From Desulfobulbaceae bacterium (GTDB lineage Bacteria > Desulfobacterota > Desulfobulbia > Desulfobulbales > DAOVSZ01): a DNA stretch of 5,418 nucleotides. Position 1 is the stretch's first letter; each line of letters starts with the position of its first letter. Location: NCBI GenBank assembly GCA_030627725.1, contig DAOVSZ010000215.1, forward strand, positions 1-5,418. Direction: 5' to 3'. Of the stretch, positions 1 to 5,418 are shown one piece after another. The notes under the pieces were generated by a model. That model was not told the DNA's origin. It saw nothing but the letters and a program-made list of their open reading frames with translations, and did no database searches. A program made the translations under genes and the position numbers.

Positions 1-2
1 CC

Positions 3-1256
3 ATTGCATCCATCTGCACAGCATGCTACGGGGGGATACTCTTTTTTGAATACCTTGGATATTATCCTGAAATCTTTTACGATTTACACTCCCCTTTGCA
101 TAACATAAAGGTTGTCATTAACCTGGCCGATGTTCCAGGACTCTCCTTCTTTCTCGTCTCCTTCTTAAGTTCGATCCTGTCCGCCCGTTTCAGAAGAACG
201 GAAGAGGCCCTTTCCAGGACAACCCTGGACCTTGACCGCCTTGCCCTTCTTAACAAACAGAATTTCCACAAGATTACCTCAGGCATTATCCCTGTTGACC
301 ATAACGGCCGGATCACCTCGTTCAACAATGCCTCTGAGGATATTACCGGATTTACAAACAACGAGATCCTCGGCGAGTCTATTGATCACAGATTCCCGGG
401 TCTGGAAGAAGTTGATAATGATCCTATCCGTCCGGTCATTGATCTGGTCCGGAGAGACGGAGAAAAAATTCCGGTTGGATACTCAAGCGCGAGGCTCAAC
501 ATGCCCGACAGCATGGAAAACAGCCGGGTCTACACATTCCAGGACCTGAGTCAGATCAAAAAAATGGAAAATCTGGTCCGTCAGGCTGAAAAAATGGCCG
601 GCATCGGTAAGATGGCCGCCGGAATCGCGCATGAATTCAGAAATCCGCTTGCTGCCATTTCCGGCGCAGCGCAGGTGCTCAGTCAGGAAACCTTGTCACC
701 TGTCAATGAAAAACTGATGCATATCATCATCCGTGAATCAGACCGGCTTGAACTTACGATCAACGAATTCCTCCAGTTCTCCAAGCCGGTCTCTCCGGAA
801 AAGAGGTGGTTCTCACTGCCGAAGCTGCTTCGGGAAACGTTTCAGACGCTGGAGCAGGCCCCAAACTGGGACCGAAACTGGCGGCCTCACATTGATATGG
901 AAGAGAATTTCGATTGCTGGGCAGACCCCAACCAGACCAAACAGATATTCCTCAACCTGATCACCAACAGTTATCAGGCCATCGGCGATGCAGAGGGAGA
1001 AATCATCATCTCTGCCAGGGAAGATCAGGAAAACAACAAGGCATGGACACTGATACAAGTCAAGGATTCAGGAGCGGGGATCCCTGAGAAAATCATAGAC
1101 AAAATTTATGAACCTTTTCTCACCACGCGTGAGGACGGCACCGGACTCGGCCTGGCAATAGTCTGGCAGATTATCGACCACCATGGCGGCGCTATTCAGG
1201 TTGAAAACAACGAAAACAGAGGGGCAACGTTTACGATAAAACTTCCGCTGCCGTAA
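3..1256 (+). CDS. PilS/NtrB-like membrane sensor histidine kinase (5' end outside window)
   Basis: This is a two-component sensor kinase that would autophosphorylate on His and pass the phosphate to a response regulator. The frame is open from the left edge, so the gene is partial; a TTG at 96 is an internal codon, not a credible start. The first visible residues form hydrophobic membrane segments (around 3-75 and 130-180), ending in a basic SARFRRTEEAL stretch that leads into a short coiled linker. A PAS domain follows at about 273-540 (GIIPVDHNGRITSFNNASE). The HisKA H-box AHEFRNPL has its His codon at 630-632. The HATPase_c domain shows an N-box (NLITNSYQAI, 954-983), a G1 box (DSGAGIP), an F-box (YEPFLTT) and a G2 box (GTGLGLA, 1137-1157). 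All catalytic motifs are intact. The membrane-PAS-kinase layout and the linker resemble PilS of type IV pilus control; NtrB-like or AtoS-like kinases are alternatives. No response regulator follows: the next genes are convergent. Confidence 0.93.
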   Translation: MASICTACYGGILFFEYLGYYPEIFYDLHSPLHNIKVVINLADVPGLSFFLVSFLSSILSARFRRTEEALSRTTLDLDRLALLNKQNFHKITSGIIPVDHNGRITSFNNASEDITGFTNNEILGESIDHRFPGLEEVDNDPIRPVIDLVRRDGEKIPVGYSSARLNMPDSMENSRVYTFQDLSQIKKMENLVRQAEKMAGIGKMAAGIAHEFRNPLAAISGAAQVLSQETLSPVNEKLMHIIIRESDRLELTINEFLQFSKPVSPEKRWFSLPKLLRETFQTLEQAPNWDRNWRPHIDMEENFDCWADPNQTKQIFLNLITNSYQAIGDAEGEIIISAREDQENNKAWTLIQVKDSGAGIPEKIIDKIYEPFLTTREDGTGLGLAIVWQIIDHHGGAIQVENNENRGATFTIKLPLP

Positions 1257-1266
1257 AAGTGAGTCT

Positions 1267-1311
1267 CCTCCCTCAGAGCGGGAGGCCTCAGGAAGCCCCC
1301 TGACAGGGGGA
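1267..1311. terminator. Two tandem GC-rich hairpins between convergent genes, possible bidirectional terminator
   Basis: Two perfect stem-loops lie just after the kinase stop codon. The first pairs CCTCCC (1267-1272) with GGGAGG (1280-1285) around a 7-nt loop. The second pairs CCCCCT (1296-1301) with AGGGGG (1305-1310) around a 3-nt loop. They sit between two converging transcription units, where a shared terminator is expected. Neither strand has a clean U-tract after the stems (AGCAAAACTACTTC on +, AGACTCACTTTTACGG on -), so a strong intrinsic terminator is not proven. They could instead be REP-like hairpins that stabilise mRNA 3' ends. Confidence 0.4.
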
Positions 1312-1333
1312 GCAAAACTACTTCTACTTATTT

Positions 1334-1347
1334 GAATATCGAATATC
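1334..1347. repeat. GAATATC direct doublet
   Basis: Two adjacent exact copies of GAATATC (1334-1340 and 1341-1347) lie in an AT-rich stretch of the convergent intergenic region. It reads as GATATTCGATATTC on the other strand. It looks like a short remnant of a simple intergenic repeat. No function can be assigned. Confidence 0.5.
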
Positions 1348-1365
1348 TTTGGCTAGCCTTTGTGC

Positions 1366-1440
1366 ATCTGTGCCTTCTGCCTTCGGAGTCTCGCGGGCTC
1401 GCTTACCTGTGTCTTCGAAGTCTTCGCTTATCTGTGCCTC
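1366..1440. repeat. Imperfect tandem repeat in the intergenic region, overlapping the end of the Smr gene
   Basis: Two units of about 30 bp align well. CTTCGGAGTCT (1381-1391) matches CTTCGAAGTCT (1413-1423) at 10 of 11 bases, and CGCTTACCTGTG (1400-1411) matches CGCTTATCTGTG (1425-1436) at 11 of 12. The left unit carries about 8 extra bases between the halves. A third partial copy, ATCTGTGCC (1366-1374), is identical to 1430-1438. The right unit supplies the stop codon and last three sense codons of the Smr gene. The composition recalls the degenerate CTTTGTGCC/CTGTGCC intergenic repeats seen in various environmental genomes, but membership of a named family is not established. Confidence 0.6.
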
Positions 1441-1703
1441 AAATGCAGCGTTACCAAGGTAGCCCCCCATCCCCCGGCATTTTCAGGGGCAAGACGGTAT
1501 GATCCAACCTCCGGCATCCGTTCCAAGGCTGCATGCACTGTCCTCCGCAAGGTCCCGGTCCCCTTGCCGTGGATGATCCTGACCTCTGTTATCCCTTCTT
1601 CCAGACATGCATGGAGATAGTCCGGAACAAGGTCTTTTACTTCCCGGGGCTGAAAGGTGTGCAGATCAAGCACCCCGTTTATCTCCATTTCGATAGGTTC
1701 CAT
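1428..1703 (-). CDS. Small stand-alone Smr-domain protein
   Basis: This 91-residue protein is essentially one Smr domain, the fold found at the C-terminus of MutS2 and in SmrA/SmrB, where it binds or cleaves nucleic acids. Two hallmark motifs are visible: LDLHTF at about residues 12-17 and HGKGTG at about 45-50. A glycine-rich GGWGATLVTL strand lies near the end. It probably acts in the cytoplasm on RNA or branched DNA; the substrate is unknown. ATG at 1703 is preferred because AAGG lies 9 nt upstream; a second in-frame ATG (residue 6) has no better site. The gene starts 6 nt after the cytochrome b stop and is last in the operon. Its C-terminal RHR and stop codon lie inside an intergenic repeat, so the original end may have been altered. 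It has no obvious biochemical link to the redox genes upstream. Confidence 0.88.
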   Translation of the reverse strand: MEPIEMEINGVLDLHTFQPREVKDLVPDYLHACLEEGITEVRIIHGKGTGTLRRTVHAALERMPEVGSYRLAPENAGGWGATLVTLHLRHR

Positions 1704-1709
1704 TAGTTT

Positions 1710-1716
1710 CTACCTT
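1710..1716 (-). promoter_or_regulatory. Ribosome binding site of the Smr gene overlapping the cytochrome b stop codon
   Basis: On the minus strand the sequence reads AAGGTAG, where AAGG is a Shine-Dalgarno core 9 nt before the Smr ATG and TAG is the stop codon of the cytochrome b gene. Ribosomes ending cytochrome b would sit on this site, which suggests translational coupling. It also supports the chosen Smr start. Confidence 0.55.
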
Positions 1717-2564
1717 ATCAAAGAAAAAAATGTCAACACCGAATAGCCGCCAAGCCAGACAAAGACATAGGCCACGGCATATCTCCTCCATTTCTCGGAC
1801 AGCATAACGGCTAAAGCAGCGAGAAGCGTAACCGGAAAAACAATCCCGGCCCAGAAGGGCTGAATGTACCGCAGCAACTCCTGCATGCCGAGAAAAAACC
1901 AGGGACCTGCTATATGAAAGACACCGGGATGATGCGGTTCCATGGGGGCGTCTAACAAAAGACAGAAGACAAACAAACCGACAAGCAACACGCCATGCTG
2001 CCTCCAGACAACGCTATAGCGGCGGACATGGTCCCAGGACAGAACAAGCCACAACACACACAGGCCGATCATATGGTTGGCATAGACGCGCTTTAAGCCT
2101 TCTGTTGAGATTGCAAAAAGAAGTTCGTTACTCACATTTCCCAAATAAGGCACAGACAGAACAATATTCTCCGCAATAATACCGGCAGACTCCCCGGTCG
2201 CATCAGCCCGCAGCACATATCCTGTAAAGAGAAGCAGAATAATAACCGGCAGCGACCCGATCAGGCGCAGCCAGTTCGTCAGCTGAATATGATATCCCGA
2301 AATAAAAATCGCGGTCAGATGAACAAGAGAGAGCAGAAAGAAGAGTTGACTTGAGTAGAAATGAAGAGAACGCCAGAAGGCCCCGAAAGGGAGCATAATA
2401 TCAATGGAGTTTACTGAAAAATAAGGTTCTGCGGGATTATACTGCAAAGACAGAACAATCCCGGAAAAAACCGAGACACAGAGTGCGACCAGACTGTTCC
2501 CGCCCCATTGAAACTGCAGGAATTTCTTTTTCAAGTATCCGGAATCAAGGGCTTTCAAGATCAT
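1710..2564 (-). CDS. Di-heme cytochrome b of the bc1/b6f type (fused b6-subunit IV form)
   Basis: This is the membrane subunit of a Rieske/cytochrome b quinol oxidoreductase, 284 aa. It carries two b hemes across the membrane and forms the quinone sites. About seven hydrophobic segments are visible (roughly residues 24-41, 71-88, 101-118, 164-180, 190-205, 238-255, 262-282). Heme ligands are complete: H68-x13-H82 in the second helix and H164-x14-H179 in the fourth; the x14 spacing is as in cytochrome b6 rather than mitochondrial b. ESAGIIAENIVLSVPYLGN (125-143) matches the Qo-side loop of the family. The part after residue 190 resembles subunit IV but is short. The Qo-site PEWY motif appears as GPWF (220-223), without the glutamate. 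The start ATG overlaps the Rieske stop by one base (TAATG), which fixes the start and implies coupling. No cytochrome c1 or f gene is adjacent; the Mo enzyme occupies that position in the operon. Confidence 0.93.
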   Translation of the reverse strand: MILKALDSGYLKKKFLQFQWGGNSLVALCVSVFSGIVLSLQYNPAEPYFSVNSIDIMLPFGAFWRSLHFYSSQLFFLLSLVHLTAIFISGYHIQLTNWLRLIGSLPVIILLLFTGYVLRADATGESAGIIAENIVLSVPYLGNVSNELLFAISTEGLKRVYANHMIGLCVLWLVLSWDHVRRYSVVWRQHGVLLVGLFVFCLLLDAPMEPHHPGVFHIAGPWFFLGMQELLRYIQPFWAGIVFPVTLLAALAVMLSEKWRRYAVAYVFVWLGGYSVLTFFSLIR

Positions 2565-3001
2565 TACATTTCTATAATATATTCCGGCTTATCTTTGCCT
2601 TCCATTCTGGTGGCAACATAGACCGGCAGGTCTTTCTTGGCAGGGCCGTCAATCCGTTTGCCGACTGATGTAAAAATGCTCTGATGGCACGGGCAGATCA
2701 GGACGTGGTCCTTTTCCCTGTAATGAAGACGGCATCCAAGGTGCGTACACGTACGCGACACGGCCCAGATCCCGGAAGCATTATCAAAAAGAACAAATTC
2801 CGTGTCAATATGGTAGCCGACTACAGCCAGGTTCTTTTCGACCTTGACGTACCGTTTCTTTCTCGGAATCCGGTCGGAGATAAATCGAAAAAAAGGAAGC
2901 AATAACGACACAAAGGCCGCAAGCTTGAGCCAGCCCCAGCTGCTCGTAAGAAAAGACCGTCTCTCACCATCCTCTGTACAACATTTGCCGTGCTCTTTCA
3001 T
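2564..3001 (-). CDS. Rieske 2Fe-2S protein with Tat-type N-terminal anchor
   Basis: This 145-residue protein is the high-potential electron carrier of a quinol-oxidising complex. It is anchored in the membrane with its cluster on the outer face. The N-terminus has a twin-arginine motif (RRSFL, 14-18) before a hydrophobic stretch (about 22-41), typical of Rieske proteins that keep their Tat signal as an anchor. Cluster-binding boxes are CTHLGC (85-90) and CPCH (103-106): ligands C85, H87, C103 and H106, with C90 and C105 as the expected disulfide pair. The residue after CPCHQS is IF, so the Ser of the bc1-type CPCHGSxY box is kept but Tyr is replaced by Phe, a change known to lower midpoint potential in bc1 mutants. 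It is short compared with bc1 Rieske proteins. Adjacent Cys 7-8 lie on the cytoplasmic side. The start overlaps the Mo-subunit stop (ATGA) and the stop overlaps the cytochrome b start. Confidence 0.95.
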   Translation of the reverse strand: MKEHGKCCTEDGERRSFLTSSWGWLKLAAFVSLLLPFFRFISDRIPRKKRYVKVEKNLAVVGYHIDTEFVLFDNASGIWAVSRTCTHLGCRLHYREKDHVLICPCHQSIFTSVGKRIDGPAKKDLPVYVATRMEGKDKPEYIIEM

Positions 3002-5370
3002 GCGTCATTCTCAAAAAACTTCCGGTCCTCCCGCCAGAGAGGCGCCTGTTGCAACTCTTCATGAGGAGTGTCAAGAGCTGGGAAATCAAGAGGTCTGCCG
3101 TTTTTAAAAAAACGCACAAAATTAAGCCTCGTCCCGCGCGCTCCTGTAAGAGGGTCGGATGAGCCTCGCAACATCAGAGAGGTGTCTGAAACACGACGGT
3201 TATATCCCTTGCGTAAATGAGAAGAGGCCGAACCGAAGCCATGCACCATATACACGCAATCAGAACGGATGCCGGGCGTCACCTTCAAACGTACAGGCCT
3301 CTTCGACCTGATCCCGTCCTGATTCTCCAGAAACAACTCCTCCCCGTCCGACACGCCCATCTTCCCGGCAGCCTGCGTGTTGACCCAGATCTCACCCTCT
3401 CCCGCCTCCCGGAGCAGCCACTGATTATTCATCGTACTGCTGCCGGTATGGACAGGACTTTTCCCTGAAAGAAGCCGGGCGTACCCTGAAGGAGGAAGTG
3501 TAGGGGGACTGTACTCGGGCAGTGGGGAAAGGCCCAACTCTTTCAGCTGCCTGGAATAAAATTCAATTTTACCGCTCGGGGTCGCGAACGTAACGTCCGA
3601 TATTTTGGGCTCGGGGAAAAACCGATCCATGTTCTGGAAGACTTCGTCCGCATCAATTTCATCCATTGCCGCATCTTCTCTGATCTCAGGAGGTGCATCA
3701 ATTGCCGCAGGCGCAGGCTCTGAAACGTTCTCCCGGGCTTGAACGGTATTTGAGAAGACGGCAACGCCGCCCATGAGAAAAAGCTCATCAATCGTCAACC
3801 CGTAGCCGGCAAGCTGCTCATTCAATCGTTCCAGGACGTTTTTATAGTGAAACCCTTTGCCTCTGCCCAGCCTGTCACTCACGTGTTTGACAATCCAATA
3901 CGGGTCCTTTACATCAAACCGCGGTGAAACAACTGCATAGCGGGAGGCAACCACTGTCCGTTCATCATCAGACCAGGTTTCAAGGATATCGGAACGTTCA
4001 AAAAAGGTGGTTTCCGGAAGAATGATATCAGCATAGAGCGACGGCTCGGTCGGCAGTACGTCACAGGCAAAGACGAATTTGGCCTTTTTGAATGCAGCAG
4101 CAGTGCGGTATGGATTTGGATAGGCGTGAAAAGGATTCTGGCCCCAGCAGCCAAGCACCTTTGTCTCCCCTTTAAGGGCCTTTTTCAGCATCACGGAGGA
4201 ATGCCTCCTGCGGTCTAAAAGAAAATCCGAGGCCCCCCTGGTCTCTTCTCCAGAACCGGAGGAGAAATCAGAATGCGCCAGGAGCCCCCCCTTATTTCCC
4301 CAGGAGCCCAGCAACCCGGCCAGGACCGCCTGCGCCCGCACCCTCTGAACATCATCCCCGGACCAGGCCGTATGACCGCCCGGATGAATCACTGTTGCCG
4401 GGGCATGAGAACTCAACAGTCCGGCGGCACGAATAAGCTGGTCAACCGGTATGTCGGTCAACCATGAGACGCGTTCAAGCGGATAGCGTGCGGCATGTTC
4501 TCTCAACTCGGCAAACCCGAGGGCATGAGCGGTGATAAAGTCAGTATGATAGAGATCGTTTGCTATAATAAAATTTATCAGACCCAGCAGAAGAGCGGTG
4601 TCCGTACCCGGCCTGATCATAAGATGCAGATCGGCTTTCGAGGCAATGACGGAGACTCTCGGGTCGACAACGATGAGTTTTGCCCCGTTTGCCCTTGCAT
4701 CTATCAGAGCCTTGACCTCAGGGACCTGAACATTTTCTCCAATATGACTCCCGAGCAGAAATATACATTCCGTATTCGCATAATCCGGGCGGACCGCATG
4801 ACCCGGAGCATTCCCGAAAGTAAGGCCAAATCCGACATCACGGGCTGAACCGCACTGTTCAATTTCCGGATCGTTGATATGAGGGACAGCCAGTTCTTCG
4901 AAGAGTTCACGCACATACGTCGAAGAAGGGCCTTTGGCAAAAAGAGAAAGACTTTCCGGACCGTACCGATCAAGGCTTTTCTCAATATGCATGGCAATAG
5001 TGTCAATGGCCTCGCCCCACTCTATTCTGGCCCATTTCCCTTCACCTCGCTTTCCAACTCGCTTATAGGGATATTTGAGCCGGTCCGGATCGTTGACGAG
5101 CATGGCGGCGGCCTTTGCCCGAGCGCAAACCTTTTCGCCGTTAAAAGGATTTTTCGGATTTCCGGAAACACCGACCAGACGTTTTCCCTGCACCTCGCAT
5201 ACAAGAAGACAGCGGGCCCGGCACATGTTGCAGACAGTGGGAACGGTATAGTTTTTCTTGTTCCTCACCTGCTGAAAAATGCCGTACTGGACAGGCCGAT
5301 CAGTCACGAACGGCAAGGCCGCAAAGGTAACGCTCGAGTTCTTCAGAAATGTTCTTCGGGTCAGCTTCAT
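2998..5370 (-). CDS. Tat-exported molybdopterin oxidoreductase, PsrA/PhsA-like catalytic subunit
   Basis: This 790-residue protein is a Mo/W-bisPGD enzyme of the DMSO reductase superfamily. The N-terminus carries a Tat signal (RRTFLK, 5-10), so it acts outside the cytoplasmic membrane; this also confirms the start at 5370 although the ribosome site is weak. A [4Fe-4S] motif follows: C47-x2-C50-x3-C54-x27-C82. The molybdopterin domain covers about 98-510, with C173 (EQCGSARD) as the likely Mo ligand and conserved stretches such as GCWGQNPFHAYPN (407-419) and LPTEPSLYADIILPETTFFER (439-459). ATPSGKIEFYS (596-606) and the C-terminal dinucleotide-binding domain (HTGSST 641-646, NNQW 648-651) resemble polysulfide/thiosulfate reductase catalytic subunits. 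An acidic Ala/Pro-rich stretch (about 547-588) looks like an insertion. The substrate cannot be told: polysulfide, thiosulfate, tetrathionate or another oxyanion are candidates. It is first in an overlapping operon with Rieske and cytochrome b genes rather than the usual PsrB/PsrC partners. Confidence 0.93.
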   Translation of the reverse strand: MKLTRRTFLKNSSVTFAALPFVTDRPVQYGIFQQVRNKKNYTVPTVCNMCRARCLLVCEVQGKRLVGVSGNPKNPFNGEKVCARAKAAAMLVNDPDRLKYPYKRVGKRGEGKWARIEWGEAIDTIAMHIEKSLDRYGPESLSLFAKGPSSTYVRELFEELAVPHINDPEIEQCGSARDVGFGLTFGNAPGHAVRPDYANTECIFLLGSHIGENVQVPEVKALIDARANGAKLIVVDPRVSVIASKADLHLMIRPGTDTALLLGLINFIIANDLYHTDFITAHALGFAELREHAARYPLERVSWLTDIPVDQLIRAAGLLSSHAPATVIHPGGHTAWSGDDVQRVRAQAVLAGLLGSWGNKGGLLAHSDFSSGSGEETRGASDFLLDRRRHSSVMLKKALKGETKVLGCWGQNPFHAYPNPYRTAAAFKKAKFVFACDVLPTEPSLYADIILPETTFFERSDILETWSDDERTVVASRYAVVSPRFDVKDPYWIVKHVSDRLGRGKGFHYKNVLERLNEQLAGYGLTIDELFLMGGVAVFSNTVQARENVSEPAPAAIDAPPEIREDAAMDEIDADEVFQNMDRFFPEPKISDVTFATPSGKIEFYSRQLKELGLSPLPEYSPPTLPPSGYARLLSGKSPVHTGSSTMNNQWLLREAGEGEIWVNTQAAGKMGVSDGEELFLENQDGIRSKRPVRLKVTPGIRSDCVYMVHGFGSASSHLRKGYNRRVSDTSLMLRGSSDPLTGARGTRLNFVRFFKNGRPLDFPALDTPHEELQQAPLWREDRKFFENDA

Positions 5371-5418
5371 TTTGTGTAACTTTCAGGTATGGCTACAAGA
5401 TTAGCCTAAACTCCATGC
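5371..5418 (-). other. Leader of the Mo-Rieske-cytochrome b operon, possible tail of an upstream gene
   Basis: The 48 bases before the Mo-subunit ATG hold no strong Shine-Dalgarno sequence; the best candidate is GAAAG about 10 nt upstream. All three minus-strand frames meet a stop here (the last is a TAG at about 5393-5395), so any upstream gene on the same strand would end at or before this point, leaving 22 or more bases of spacing. No promoter boxes can be defended in so short a stretch. Confidence 0.3.

Noticed and set aside
96..98. TTG at 96 as the start of the kinase
   Set aside because: The frame is open from the window edge and the upstream residues form a membrane segment matching the family, so the true start is outside the window.
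1381..1440. CRISPR array
   Set aside because: There are only two imperfect units, of unequal length, with no distinct spacers.
1360..1620. Open frame of 86 codons on the + strand over the Smr gene
   Set aside because: It begins in repeat sequence and is antisense to a clear Smr domain with LDLH and HGKGTG motifs; its translation resembles no known protein.
1428..1703. Remnant of a truncated MutS2 gene
   Set aside because: The frame has its own ribosome site and start just after cytochrome b, and holds a complete Smr domain. No MutS2 ATPase sequence is nearby.
2998..5370. Identification as arsenite oxidase large subunit because a Rieske gene follows
   Set aside because: The protein has a Tat signal and a four-Cys [4Fe-4S] motif, with PsrA-like C-terminal motifs. 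Arsenite oxidase large subunits carry a three-Cys [3Fe-4S] site, and in that enzyme the Tat signal is on the Rieske subunit.
1428..5370. A hidden c-type cytochrome within the operon
   Set aside because: No CxxCH heme-binding motif is seen in any of the four translated proteins. The clustered cysteines belong to the [4Fe-4S] and Rieske sites.
4495..5379. Open frames on the + strand opposite the molybdoenzyme (4495-4848 and 4879-5379)
   Set aside because: They lie wholly antisense to a strongly conserved gene, show no recognisable domain, and have compositions expected of shadow frames.

Overview
The window reads as bacterial chromosome of roughly balanced G+C. It probably comes from an anaerobic or facultative respirer of the deltaproteobacterial (Desulfobacterota-like) type. 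That placement is an inference from a PilS-like sensor kinase, a PsrA-type molybdenum enzyme and degenerate intergenic repeats; no taxonomic marker gene is present.

Layout. From the left edge to 1256 (+ strand) lies the 3' part of a membrane-anchored PAS-HisKA-HATPase histidine kinase whose N-terminus is outside the window. Positions 1257-1427 are non-coding and hold two GC-rich hairpins, a GAATATC doublet and an imperfect tandem repeat that runs into the end of the next gene. From 5370 down to 1428 (- strand) lies one compact operon of four genes: a Tat-exported molybdo-bisPGD oxidoreductase of the polysulfide/thiosulfate reductase type (790 aa), a Rieske 2Fe-2S protein (145 aa), a di-heme cytochrome b (284 aa) and a small stand-alone Smr-domain protein (91 aa). 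The first two junctions are ATGA and TAATG overlaps and the last gap is 6 nt, so the four are very probably co-transcribed and translationally coupled. The last 48 bases (5371-5418) are the leader of this operon and may contain the tail of an upstream gene.

How the genes may work together. PsrA/PhsA-type catalytic subunits normally pair with a four-cluster ferredoxin-like subunit and an NrfD or cytochrome b type anchor. Here the partners are instead the two redox subunits of a bc1/b6f-type quinol complex, with no cytochrome c in the window. The simplest model (inference) is a Rieske/cytochrome b quinol:acceptor oxidoreductase in which the exported Mo enzyme replaces cytochrome c1 or f as the redox partner of the Rieske centre, so that a Q-cycle-like module drives or harvests a Mo-catalysed oxyanion or sulfur reaction. 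The substrate cannot be read from the sequence. This gene combination is the most notable item in the window.
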